Shown here: positions 16,778-25,088 of the stretch, in pieces
Layout: every line of letters begins with the position of its first letter
How positions within the stretch are numbered: position 1 is the stretch's first letter
Assembly (NCBI GenBank): GCA_017301975.1
Contig: JAFLEI010000006.1
Location: 1 to 64,000, forward strand
Length of the DNA: 64,000 nucleotides
DNA from: Verrucomicrobiota bacterium
GTDB taxonomy: Bacteria > Verrucomicrobiota > Verrucomicrobiia > Verrucomicrobiales > Verrucomicrobiaceae
Reading direction: 5' to 3'
Position numbers and translations under genes: made by a program
Notes under the pieces: model-generated
Database searches by the model: none
Told to the model about the DNA's origin: nothing
What the model saw: the letters and a program-made list of their open reading frames with translations, nothing else

Positions 16778-17902
16778 ATGGCGCCCGAAACGGATAAGAC
16801 CAGATTCTTGAAAACTGTGGTTCTCATTTCGGCACTCCTCATTCTCGCACTGCTCGCGGTGAACGCGTGGATCATGTCGCCGACGCGCTGGCAGTGGCAG
16901 CTTCAACTGGCCACCACGGAGTTCGGCCACTGGCTTGCGCTGCTGTCGTTGGTTTTGATTTATCCTGCCGCGCAGTCATCGCGCTGGCTGGCGGTGGTAT
17001 GCGTACTGCTCGCCTGCGTCTTTCTCATCCCTGCGGTGCAGGCGTCGCGCATTGCTGCGGCGCAGGGGCTGAGGTTCTCCTGGCTGCGTTTGTGGAAGCC
17101 GGTGCATGCTGAGAAGTTCAGCGTGCAGTGTGAGCGCCGCACCTATTGGCGGGAGGGGGATGAAGCACTGGATGTGGTGATCTACCGGCCTGTCGGTATT
17201 GAGAAACCGCTGCCGTGTCTGCTGATCGCCCACACCGGGGGCTGGGACAGCGGTGATCCGGGCGAATTTGTCGGAGCCAACACGGAACTCGCTTCTCACG
17301 GCTATGTGCTGTGTTCCTATGCCTATCGTCTTGCTCCGAAATACCGTTGGCCGGCGCAGGCTGAGGATACGCGGCACGCCTTCGCCTGGGGGCGTGAACA
17401 TGCTGCCGAGCTTGGTATTGATATGAACCGGATCGTTCTCATGGGCCGTTCCGCTGGCGCGCAGATCGCTGCTGCCTGTGCTTACGGCATGCCGGAGCTT
17501 GGCGCCTGTGCCTGCATCGACGTCTATGGCACCCCCAACATGCATCTCGCCCGCGAATGGTCTGTGCCTGACGATTTGTTAAAGTCCCTGACTCTGGTGC
17601 GCCAGTACATGGGCGGCGATCCACACGAGGCGACCGAGGGCTACCGCACGGCCTCGGCGACCGAGTTCCTCGACACGCACCGCCTGCCCACGCTGATCCT
17701 GCACGGCACTCTGGATTCTCTCGTCGGCATCGGTCATAGCCGCCGGTTTAGCACGAGCCTTGCGCACCGCGACGATCACTTCTTCCTTGAGATTCCCTGG
17801 GGGACGCACGGCATGGACTACTTTCCTTCCACGCCGGGCGGGCAGCTTTCCATGTCTGCGATTGTGCGCTTCATGGAACGATTCGTTCATGATGCTCCGT
17901 AA
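16778..17902 (+). CDS. membrane-anchored alpha/beta hydrolase (HSL-type esterase)
   Basis: A 374-residue protein with about three N-terminal hydrophobic segments (roughly residues 11-31, 50-65 and 69-86) and then an alpha/beta-hydrolase domain of the hormone-sensitive-lipase type. The oxyanion motif appears as HTGGWDSG instead of HGGG. The nucleophile elbow is GRSAG with Ser225, the acid is in LHGTLDSLVG and the catalytic His in GTHGMDYF. It is probably a carboxylesterase acting at the periplasmic face. The ATG at 16778 was preferred to a GTG at 16763. It is followed 9 bp later by an SGNH hydrolase with a strong ribosome-binding site, so the two likely form an operon. Confidence 0.85.
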   Translation: MAPETDKTRFLKTVVLISALLILALLAVNAWIMSPTRWQWQLQLATTEFGHWLALLSLVLIYPAAQSSRWLAVVCVLLACVFLIPAVQASRIAAAQGLRFSWLRLWKPVHAEKFSVQCERRTYWREGDEALDVVIYRPVGIEKPLPCLLIAHTGGWDSGDPGEFVGANTELASHGYVLCSYAYRLAPKYRWPAQAEDTRHAFAWGREHAAELGIDMNRIVLMGRSAGAQIAAACAYGMPELGACACIDVYGTPNMHLAREWSVPDDLLKSLTLVRQYMGGDPHEATEGYRTASATEFLDTHRLPTLILHGTLDSLVGIGHSRRFSTSLAHRDDHFFLEIPWGTHGMDYFPSTPGGQLSMSAIVRFMERFVHDAP

Positions 17903-17911
17903 AGGGAGGTC

Positions 17912-19009
17912 ATGTACCGGATCCTCAGTCTCTTCTGCGCGCTCACCTGCTCCGCCTTCGCCGGAGATCTTCAGCTCACTCTCCCGCCCGTCGTGTATGC
18001 TACGCCGGATGTGCCGATGAGCATTTACCACGACAACATCGTGCTGACGGAGACTCCCGAGGCCTACCGCTATGAGTTCACCTGCAAGCTGGGCAAAAAC
18101 GAAGAGCGCCGCTGGACGGTCACACCGAGTGATGCCGATGTGGGTGATCAGCCGCTTGCCATCACCGTCAAAGACGCGGGCGGCAAAGTGCTGGAGCAGG
18201 GGAAGACGACGCTGCACATCGCCCCGCGCAAATCGATTTCCACCAATCCGCTGCGCCTGCTCATCGTGGGGGACAGCCTCACGCATGCGAGCTTTTACCC
18301 GAATGAGATCGCCCGGCTGCTGGCTCTGCCGGGCAATCCCCAGGCCACGCTGCTCGGCACGCATAAACCCGCCAGCGTCAAGCCCGGTGTCGCGCACGAG
18401 GGCTACGGTGGCTGGAAGTGGTCGGACTTTTTGACCAAGTTTGCTCCGGAGACTCCCGGTGTCGCAGCAGGTCCGCTCGCACGCAAGGCCACCAGCCCTT
18501 TTATTTTTCCGACGGCGGATGGCAAAACTGGCGTGTTCGATTTGCAGCGGTACTTCAAGGAGCACTGCGGCAATCAGGCACCTGATGTCGTCACCTTCCT
18601 GCTCGGCATCAATGATTGCTTCGGTGCTGATCCCAACAACCCCGATGCCAAGATCAACGAGGTGCTCGACAATGCGGACAAGCTCCTCGCGGCATTCCAC
18701 AAGGCCGCGCCCAATGCCAAGCTTGCTGTGGGCCTGACCACGCCGCCGAATGCGCGTCAGGAAGGTTTCACAGCGAACTACAAGGACAAGTATCCGCGCT
18801 GGGGCTGGAAGCGCATCCAGCACCGCATCGTGCAGCTCATGCTCAAGCGCCTCTCGGGGCGCGAAAAAGAAGGCATCTTCATCGTCCCCACGGAACTCAA
18901 TCTCGATCCTGTGGATGGCTACCCGAACAACAACGGCGTGCATCCCAATCCTGTCGGCTACGCCCAGATCGGCGCGAGCTTCTACTCGTGGATGAAATCG
19001 AAGTTGTGA
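17912..19009 (+). CDS. secreted SGNH/GDSL hydrolase
   Basis: A 365-residue secreted esterase. The signal peptide (MYRILSLFCALTCSAFA) is followed by about 90 residues of beta-rich sequence and then the SGNH fold: block I VGDSLTHAS with Ser122, EGYGGW (block II Gly), LLGINDCF (block III GxND), and block V NNGVHPNPVGY with His344. The residue three before His344 is Asn, where most members have the catalytic Asp; some family members work with a Ser-His dyad. AGGGAGG sits just upstream of the ATG, one of the few clear Shine-Dalgarno sequences here. The substrate is probably an acyl or acetyl ester of a polysaccharide. Confidence 0.87.
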   Translation: MYRILSLFCALTCSAFAGDLQLTLPPVVYATPDVPMSIYHDNIVLTETPEAYRYEFTCKLGKNEERRWTVTPSDADVGDQPLAITVKDAGGKVLEQGKTTLHIAPRKSISTNPLRLLIVGDSLTHASFYPNEIARLLALPGNPQATLLGTHKPASVKPGVAHEGYGGWKWSDFLTKFAPETPGVAAGPLARKATSPFIFPTADGKTGVFDLQRYFKEHCGNQAPDVVTFLLGINDCFGADPNNPDAKINEVLDNADKLLAAFHKAAPNAKLAVGLTTPPNARQEGFTANYKDKYPRWGWKRIQHRIVQLMLKRLSGREKEGIFIVPTELNLDPVDGYPNNNGVHPNPVGYAQIGASFYSWMKSKL

Positions 19010-19012
19010 CGG

Positions 19013-19975
19013 TCACGGCTTTCTTAGATGTATCTTTTCATTGTGGTAGTTAATGAAGGTCGAGTCGATTTTGTGATCGGGTGCTAAACGCAGGGAATGT
19101 GGCTCAATAGTTCTAACGCCATAGTCTAACTCTGCGTGATGGTTTGGACACACGCATACAATGTTTTCCGCCACGTCCGGACCATCATGCGGGCTTCCTA
19201 GAGGCTTGATGTGATGAGCCTCGGCATACTTTGAGCCGTCGGCCAAATGAATGGAAGTGCCACAAATCTGGCATTCAAAGTTATGCTGCTGCTTCACCCA
19301 TTGGGATTGGCGTGTGTCTCGTATAATGCGGCAGACATGAGCATGCATCCGCTTTGGCGGCTCTGAAAGATCGACAGCAATGGAGGAGGGGCGACTTCGG
19401 CTGAGCTTGACAGTTTTTCGTTTCTTGGGGGAGCTCTCAGTGGAAGTGTTGAGATCGAACTCGACGTTTCGAGGCGAGCGTGTGGTTCTAGATAGCCAAA
19501 CATAGCAGTTAACCAAATCCTCGGCACCAAGTCTTTTTGCTTGAGATTCAATCGCCTGTTTCTGCCTTCCTTCAGTTGCTTCTTGAGTAAGCTCAAGAAG
19601 CAATGGCGTCGATACGCCCAAGCTGCGCTGACGGTTGGCAAGCTGCAGTGATTGGTAGCATTCTTCGCCGCAATAGATGATGAGATCAAAACGATTGGGA
19701 GCTTTTAAATCAGTGAGTTGGGATTCATCACTCGCAAGAATGGGGACGCATTCGATGCCTAGTCCAGTTAGTTCCCCGCGGAAGCGCTCCTCAAGATCCC
19801 GGAGGGCAAAGTCTATTTGTTTCTCCTTTTGAACATACACTTCCTTTTTATTCACTGCCTGCGTCACAAGAGCGACTCGTCGAGGCTTTAACTCTCGAAT
19901 GCGTTCATAAACGGTCGGTATTTTTACACGGATCATTCGTGTGAGTATTGTCTCAATTTGATTGGAGGCAATCAT
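19013..19975 (-). CDS. HNH endonuclease domain protein with unknown N-terminal domain
   Basis: A 320-residue protein. The C-terminal third is an HNH nuclease with zinc-type ligands: CQICGTSI (CxxC) near residue 236, the AEAHHIKPLGSPHDGPD catalytic block, NIVCVCPNHHAELD, and a closing YHNEKIHL. Residues 30-190 alternate hydrophobic strands and helices (VALVTQAV, GIECVPILAS, FDLIIYCGEE), suggesting a Rossmann-like alpha/beta domain that I cannot name. A basic linker (SPKKRKTVKLSRSRP) joins the parts. Base composition is visibly lower in GC than its neighbours, suggesting transfer. No methylase or other restriction partner is beside it. The ATG at 19975 has GGAGGG 11 nt upstream. Confidence 0.82.
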   Translation of the reverse strand: MIASNQIETILTRMIRVKIPTVYERIRELKPRRVALVTQAVNKKEVYVQKEKQIDFALRDLEERFRGELTGLGIECVPILASDESQLTDLKAPNRFDLIIYCGEECYQSLQLANRQRSLGVSTPLLLELTQEATEGRQKQAIESQAKRLGAEDLVNCYVWLSRTTRSPRNVEFDLNTSTESSPKKRKTVKLSRSRPSSIAVDLSEPPKRMHAHVCRIIRDTRQSQWVKQQHNFECQICGTSIHLADGSKYAEAHHIKPLGSPHDGPDVAENIVCVCPNHHAELDYGVRTIEPHSLRLAPDHKIDSTFINYHNEKIHLRKP

Positions 19976-20053
19976 TTCGATTTATCCCTCCGACGATGAA
20001 TGTTCGATGTGAATAATCAAATTTAGAATGGGTTCTGCATGTTGGCAGCTCCG

Positions 20054-21280
20054 CTACTTTGCCACACTCTTCCTCCATCCGTTCACTCCTTCACGGAACA
20101 GTTCGTCCTTCAGCTTTGTCCCCATGCCCGCTCCCGTGGGCAGCTGCGCCTTTCCGTTCACGATGACCGGTAGCGTATCGACCAGCTTGTCGTAGAACGA
20201 GCGGATGTGCGCACGAACCGTCTCCTGAAACACGACATTGGCCGATGAAGCCGCGAGATGCAGGCCGCTGAACAGCGTGAGCGGGCCGGTGCAGTCGTGA
20301 ATCGTCGCGGGGACGTTGAAGGTCTGCGCCATGTCGATGACACGGCGGGTTTCGCTGATGCCGCCGTTCCAGGTGGGATCGACCATGCAGTAGTCGCAGG
20401 CCTGCGCTTGCAGCACGCTCAAATATTCTTTGCGGCCGAGGAGCATTTCGCTCGCCGCGATTGGCAGACCGCTCCGGCGACGGAAATCGGCCAGCGTGGC
20501 AGCGTTGTCCACGCGCAGCACGTCTTCCAGCCAGAGCGGTTTGATCTCGCGCAAGGCTTCGGCGATGCGTTCCGCCGCCGGGAGCTGGAAAAACGCGTGC
20601 CCTTCGATGGCGATGTCCATTTTCATGCCCACACGATCGCGAATCTCCCGCAGGGGTTTCATGCCTTCTTCGACATCGGCCCAGGAGATGTGCAGACCGC
20701 CGTTGCGATGTGCCGCGCGATCAAACGGCCACAGCTTCATCGCGGTGATACCTTCTGCGAGCAGTTCTTCAGCGAGGTCACCGGCGGCAAAATGAGAGGC
20801 CCAGTTGTCTTGCAGCGGTCCCTTGCTGCCGATGTCGCCATAGCCGGGCCAGCCCGGATGACGTGGGGCTTCCGTGGCGCCCGCCAGCGCGCCGTAACTC
20901 GGACCACCGCTCGTATTATACACGGGAATCGCATCACGCACCGGCCCGCCAAGCAGGCCATACACCGGTTGGTTGCAGGCCTGCCCAAGAATGTCCCACA
21001 GCGCGAGATCAATGGCCGACAGCGCCCGCATCTCCGCGCCTGGATGCCCAAACGGCGTGCAGCGCTCATAGATGAAACGCCAGTGCGCTTCAATCGCCAG
21101 CGCATCGGCTCCGAGCAGGCGCTCTGCCATCCAATCGTGAATCAAAGCCGAGATGGCATGCGGTGTGTAATACGTCTCGCCGCAGCCGATGAACCCGTCC
21201 TCCGTGTGAATGCGGACCAGCAGCAGATTCGGCATGATGCCGGACGGAATGGCAGTTTCGATGGCGGTGATGCGTGACAT
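20054..21280 (-). CDS. enolase superfamily mandelate racemase/muconate lactonizing enzyme
   Basis: A 408-residue cytosolic metal-dependent enzyme of the enolase superfamily, probably a sugar-acid dehydratase. The N-terminal capping domain (ITAIETAIPSG, GETYYTPHAIS) precedes the barrel: RALSAIDLALWDILGQ, GITAMKLWPFDRAA at the catalytic Lys strand, KMDIAIEGH and PLWLEDVL with metal-ligand acids, LPIAASEMLLGR, and IHDCTGPLT carrying a conserved His. It resembles galactonate/mannonate-type dehydratases; the exact acid cannot be read from sequence. The start at 21280 (MSRITAIET) matches the family; upstream codons run into the preceding gene. It is the last gene of the uxuA-transporter-dehydratase operon, 8 bp after the transporter stop. 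Confidence 0.87.
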   Translation of the reverse strand: MSRITAIETAIPSGIMPNLLLVRIHTEDGFIGCGETYYTPHAISALIHDWMAERLLGADALAIEAHWRFIYERCTPFGHPGAEMRALSAIDLALWDILGQACNQPVYGLLGGPVRDAIPVYNTSGGPSYGALAGATEAPRHPGWPGYGDIGSKGPLQDNWASHFAAGDLAEELLAEGITAMKLWPFDRAAHRNGGLHISWADVEEGMKPLREIRDRVGMKMDIAIEGHAFFQLPAAERIAEALREIKPLWLEDVLRVDNAATLADFRRRSGLPIAASEMLLGRKEYLSVLQAQACDYCMVDPTWNGGISETRRVIDMAQTFNVPATIHDCTGPLTLFSGLHLAASSANVVFQETVRAHIRSFYDKLVDTLPVIVNGKAQLPTGAGMGTKLKDELFREGVNGWRKSVAK

Positions 21281-21288
21281 GATGTGGA

Positions 21289-22725
21289 TCAGTGGGAGAA
21301 AACCCGGCGGAACATGGCGAATGAAATGAAGCCGTAAAACAAGGCGCACAAGACGAGCGCGATCTTGCGCCACAGCGGCGGACGCAGCTCAGGCGGCAGC
21401 AGCGTGGTGTTGAGGCGCAGGATTTGCAGCGCGGAGAAGGCCGTGATGGGGGCGGCGGTGGCCCCGAGAATCATGAGCAGCAGTTTGGCATCGCCAAGGA
21501 ATGCGCCGAAGCACGCGATCACCGTGAAGCCGAGCAGCAGCAGGCCATAGAGCCGCCCCACCGGCATTTTCTTCGGCACCGCACCGCCCGCCCATGCCAT
21601 GTCTGCCACCACGCGGGCCAGCACATCCACATTCGTCAGCGTCGTCGAAAACAGAATCCAGAAGCCGTTCATGAGGCCGAGAATCCAGAAGCCCTCCCAC
21701 AGCTTGCGCATCTCCGCCGCTTGAAACACGCCCGCCGCGACGCCGGTGACCTGCATGCCGGGCTGAAACAAGGACGAGGCCAGGTTCACCATCAGAAACA
21801 TGCCCACGATGCATCCCAGCATCCACAGGCCGGATTGATCAATGATCGCGTAACGCCACCAGTCGCGCCAGCGCTTCAAATTTTCCACGGTGATGGGAAA
21901 CACGCTGCCGACGGGGGCCAGTGTCTGCTCCGTGCTCCACACGCCGCCCATGTTGCCCGCTTTGGAAGCCATGCCGAAGCCCTTGTCACGAAACCAGTTG
22001 GCGATGGCAAGATTGCCAATGCCGCCGCTGCCCGCGAGGGCTGCAAACACTGCCAGCATCACGAAATCGACCTTCTCAGGAATCGTTCCGAACGAGAAGA
22101 AGCCTGTGAGCGTGCTGCTCCAGTCCTTGAGCGGCACAAAGGTGAAGTTCACCAGCAGCAGAAATCCGAAGATGAAGATGATCATCACCCACGACATTCT
22201 TTCCAGCAGTCGCTCGACCTTTTTGCCTGATGCGAGCACCACGGCCGAGATCAACACGAGGGCCACCGTGAGCCACGTCACAGTCGACGCATCGGCATCC
22301 GTCGGTGCATGCCCTTGCAGGATCGCAAACGCCACACCTGCGCATCCAGCCGCCGCCGCAGGCATGCCGAGCTGCGCAAAGCCTGCGAGCGCATAAAACA
22401 CGCCCCACACCCGGGATCCAGGCCGCATCCGCATGAAGCCCGTGAGCACCGGTTCGCCCGTATAGAGCGTGTAGCGCACCGCTTCGAGATTCAGCAGCGA
22501 TTGCAGCACAAAGGCCAGCGTGGCGATCCACAGCACACTACGTCCGTGCTGCACCACAAACAACGGTCCCGCGATCCACTCGCCCATCCCAATGGCCCCC
22601 ACGAGCAGGATGGCCCCCGGCCCGATGGTGCGCAGCGCATTGCGCAAACTGAATGGCAGCGGTGCGGGAAGATCGTCCGTCTTCCAAGGTGGAAGACAGC
22701 CGTGATTCGGGTTGGTTGGCTTCAT
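21289..22725 (-). CDS. Nramp-related membrane transporter lacking metal-binding motifs
   Basis: A 478-residue inner-membrane protein with about eleven hydrophobic helices and overall Nramp similarity (GPGAILLVGAIGMGEW in helix 1, NMGGVWSTEQTLAP). The metal-binding DPGN of helix 1 is replaced by GMGEW (residues 46-50), and the helix 6 MPH motif by SGGIGNLAIANW (about 233-244). These are the residues that coordinate Mn/Fe in true Nramp proteins, so divalent-metal transport is unlikely. Lying 1 bp after uxuA and 8 bp before a sugar-acid dehydratase, it is best inferred to import a uronate or aldonate. The ATG at 22725 is clear. Confidence 0.82.
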   Translation of the reverse strand: MKPTNPNHGCLPPWKTDDLPAPLPFSLRNALRTIGPGAILLVGAIGMGEWIAGPLFVVQHGRSVLWIATLAFVLQSLLNLEAVRYTLYTGEPVLTGFMRMRPGSRVWGVFYALAGFAQLGMPAAAAGCAGVAFAILQGHAPTDADASTVTWLTVALVLISAVVLASGKKVERLLERMSWVMIIFIFGFLLLVNFTFVPLKDWSSTLTGFFSFGTIPEKVDFVMLAVFAALAGSGGIGNLAIANWFRDKGFGMASKAGNMGGVWSTEQTLAPVGSVFPITVENLKRWRDWWRYAIIDQSGLWMLGCIVGMFLMVNLASSLFQPGMQVTGVAAGVFQAAEMRKLWEGFWILGLMNGFWILFSTTLTNVDVLARVVADMAWAGGAVPKKMPVGRLYGLLLLGFTVIACFGAFLGDAKLLLMILGATAAPITAFSALQILRLNTTLLPPELRPPLWRKIALVLCALFYGFISFAMFRRVFSH

Positions 22726-22726
22726 G

Positions 22727-23692
22727 TCAGGATGAGGGCTGGCCGGCTTGAACGCTTTGAATCAGCCCGCGCATGTAGCCATAGGCGAACAAACGGCCCA
22801 TCATGGTGTAGCCGGGCTCACCCTCTTCTTCGCCGTCGAGCTGCGGCACATGATCGGGACGCATGGGACCGGTGAAGCCGATGTCGTGATAGGCGCGCAT
22901 GGCGGCAACCATGTCGGTGGGGCCGTTGTCATGAAACGTCTCGGCAAAACACTCCGCATTGCCACGCACGTCGCGAAAATGAACGTAACGGATGTGCGGG
23001 CCGAGCCGGCGGATGGCAGCGGGAATGTCCGCCCCCATCTCCGCAAAGGTGCCCTGGCAGAAACAGATCGCGTTGTGCCGGCTCGGTGCGAGGCGCATGA
23101 GCCGCTCGAAGTTTTCGACGCTGTTCATGATGCGCGCCTTGCCGGCGAATTCCGCCAGCGGCGGGTCATCGGGATGCATGACCATCGTCACGCCGTGTTT
23201 TTCTGCTGCGGGGAGCAGTTCGGCGAGCATGCGCTCCAAGTTCGTCCACAGGGCGTCTGCCGTGATGGTTTCGCCGCCAGCCTGAATCGCCGTCGCGTTC
23301 AAAGACATGGCTTGTTGCGCATCTTTGAGATCAAAGGCCGTCACCAGCGCTCCGCCTCGCTCCCTGGCATCCAGCTTGGTGCGCACCCAGTCGGTGCCGG
23401 CCATGAAGTTGTAGCAGAGCAGCGGAATTTCCGCCTCGCTCATGTGTTCAAGCAGCCGTTTCATCGCCTTCATGTCAATGCCATCGTCCTTTCCGAGTTT
23501 GAGCTTCTCGATGGGCAGATAGCCTTCAATGATGCCGAGCTTCATGCCGTGGCGCTCGATTTGCGCCTTGGTCTGCAGCAGAGGCTCCATTTCCGGGCCT
23601 GGGTAACGCACCGTAATCTCTTCGACCCCGCATTGCGCCGCGAGGGCCAGATGGTGATCGTTGAGTGGTGTGAGGACAGAGGCGAGACGCAT
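22727..23692 (-). CDS. uxuA: mannonate dehydratase
   Basis: UxuA dehydrates D-mannonate to 2-keto-3-deoxygluconate in glucuronate breakdown. The 321-residue TIM-barrel protein begins MRLASVLTPLNDHHLALAAQ. It contains GVEEITVRYPG, the conserved PLLCYNFMAGTDW segment, VTMVMHPDDPPL (metal-binding His region), CFCQGTF with a conserved Cys, and YVHFRDVRG and MRPDHVPQ near the C-terminus, which hold further ligands. It is slightly shorter than the E. coli enzyme. The ATG at 23692 begins the barrel; longer in-frame extensions run into the divergent gene. It is first in an operon with a transporter and an enolase-superfamily dehydratase. Confidence 0.9.
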   Translation of the reverse strand: MRLASVLTPLNDHHLALAAQCGVEEITVRYPGPEMEPLLQTKAQIERHGMKLGIIEGYLPIEKLKLGKDDGIDMKAMKRLLEHMSEAEIPLLCYNFMAGTDWVRTKLDARERGGALVTAFDLKDAQQAMSLNATAIQAGGETITADALWTNLERMLAELLPAAEKHGVTMVMHPDDPPLAEFAGKARIMNSVENFERLMRLAPSRHNAICFCQGTFAEMGADIPAAIRRLGPHIRYVHFRDVRGNAECFAETFHDNGPTDMVAAMRAYHDIGFTGPMRPDHVPQLDGEEEGEPGYTMMGRLFAYGYMRGLIQSVQAGQPSS

Positions 23693-23712
23693 GTAAGATG
23701 GGTGCGGAGTGA

Positions 23713-23742
23713 ACAAACAACGTGGGTGCGCCCGTAGTTTGT
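23713..23742. promoter_or_regulatory. candidate operator: imperfect dyad between uxuA and ceramidase-like gene
   Basis: ACAAACAACG (23713-23722) and CGTAGTTTGT (23733-23742) are reverse complements with one mismatch, separated by 10 bp. The dyad fills most of the 52-bp divergent intergenic gap, 21 bp from the uxuA start and 3 bp from the start at 23745. Its place and symmetry fit a repressor site controlling both directions; no regulator gene is adjacent. Confidence 0.4.
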
Positions 23743-23744
23743 GC

Positions 23745-25085
23745 ATGTCGCTCCGCGCTTTTTCCCTCACCATTCTGTGTGCCAGTGCCGTCCTTGGCGC
23801 GCCGCCCGGAGCCACGCCGCTTTCGCCTGCTGGTCCGCCGAAGTCCGTGGCTCCCCACGTGCCGGCGAACTGGAAATTTGGAACGGCCACGGTCAAAGTG
23901 ACGCCGCAGAAGCTCCTCTGGATGGCCGGATACGCGGGACGCAAAAAACCTGCGGAAGGCAAGGTTCAGGATCTGTTTGCCAAGGCGCTGGCTCTGGAAG
24001 ACGAGCAGGGCAGCAAGCTGGTGTTCGTCACGCTCGATCTCATCGGCGTACCGCAGCTTCTGCGTCGTGCCGTGGCGCAGCGTGCGGAGAAGGAATTTGG
24101 GCTGCCGCCTGCCCATCTGGTAATGAACGCCTCCCACACGCACAGCGGTCCCTCTCTACGCACGGCTCCGCTGACAGATGCCGAGAAGGACAACACCAAA
24201 GCAAAAGATGCCTGGGACTACACGCAGAAGCTGCAAAACGACCTCGTCGGCCTGGTCGGCAAGGCGCTCAAGGAAATGCAGCCTGCACGCCTCACTTGGA
24301 ACAAGGCGCGCTGCGGTTTCGCCATGAACCGCCGCCGTGACTACACGCTGCCGCCCGAACATCCCAACGCGAACAAAGCGCCCAATCCAGACGGTCCCGT
24401 CGATCATGACGTGCCCGCCCTGCGCATCGAAGCGCCTGATGGCACGCTGCGTGCCACGCTGTTTGGCTATGCCTGCCACAACACCAGCCTGGGCTTTTAC
24501 AACTGGTGCGGTGACTATGCGGGCTTTGCGCAGGAATACCTGCAGGAGCACCGCCCCGGCTTCACCGCACTCTTTCTCATGGGCTGCGGGGGCGATCAGA
24601 ACCCCTATCCCCGGCGCAGCGATGTCGTCCCGGGCATCACAGATCTGGAGCTTTCCATGCAGCATGGTCGCTCCCTCTCCAATGCGGTCGAGATGGCTCT
24701 CGTGGTGAATCCACGCCCCGTGAACGGTCCCATCCGTGCTGCTTATGAGGAGATCAAGCTCAGCTACGCCAAGCCTGGTCGTGCAGACCATGACTACCCC
24801 GTGCAGGTCATCAAGCTGGGCAACGACCTGACATTCGTCACCCTCGGCAGCGAGGTGGTGGTGGACTACTCCCTGCGCTTCAAGCGCGAGCTCGCCGGCG
24901 ACGCGGGCGACGCGGGCGACGCGGGCGTGTGGGTGGCCGGTTATTCAAATGATTACACCGGCTACGTTCCCAGCTTGCGTGTCCTCAAAGAAGGCGGTTA
25001 TGAAGCTGCGGCTGGCTGGGCGGACAGTGTGGAAGACCGCATCGCCGCCAAAGTTCACGACCTGCATCAGAAGCTTTCCAAATAA
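23745..25085 (+). CDS. secreted neutral ceramidase-like protein
   Basis: A 446-residue exported protein with the N-terminal neutral/alkaline non-lysosomal ceramidase fold. A signal peptide (MSLRAFSLTILCASAVLGAPP) is followed by FGTATVKVTPQKLLWMAGYAGRK. Next are KLVFVTLDLIGVPQLLRR, NASHTHSGPSL (zinc-binding His pair), HDVPALRIEA, GYACHNTSLGF with another His, and FLMGCGGDQNPYPR with the nucleophile-region Gly/Asp. In this phylum such proteins are abundant and rarely tested on ceramide, so amide hydrolysis of an unknown substrate is the safe reading. Near residue 385 a 9-bp unit repeated about three times in tandem gives GDAGDAGDAG. The ATG at 23745 was preferred to a GTG at 23709. The next gene starts 3 bp after the stop. 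Confidence 0.87.
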   Translation: MSLRAFSLTILCASAVLGAPPGATPLSPAGPPKSVAPHVPANWKFGTATVKVTPQKLLWMAGYAGRKKPAEGKVQDLFAKALALEDEQGSKLVFVTLDLIGVPQLLRRAVAQRAEKEFGLPPAHLVMNASHTHSGPSLRTAPLTDAEKDNTKAKDAWDYTQKLQNDLVGLVGKALKEMQPARLTWNKARCGFAMNRRRDYTLPPEHPNANKAPNPDGPVDHDVPALRIEAPDGTLRATLFGYACHNTSLGFYNWCGDYAGFAQEYLQEHRPGFTALFLMGCGGDQNPYPRRSDVVPGITDLELSMQHGRSLSNAVEMALVVNPRPVNGPIRAAYEEIKLSYAKPGRADHDYPVQVIKLGNDLTFVTLGSEVVVDYSLRFKRELAGDAGDAGDAGVWVAGYSNDYTGYVPSLRVLKEGGYEAAAGWADSVEDRIAAKVHDLHQKLSK

Positions 25086-25088
25086 TCC

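Noticed and set aside
20258..21277. 339-codon plus-strand ORF opposite the enolase-superfamily gene
   Set aside because: Rich in His/Arg/Gln without hydrophobic periodicity; the opposite strand encodes a well-supported enzyme.
22748..23737. 329-codon plus-strand ORF opposite uxuA
   Set aside because: Mirror-frame artefact of a GC-rich gene; uxuA motifs are unmistakable.
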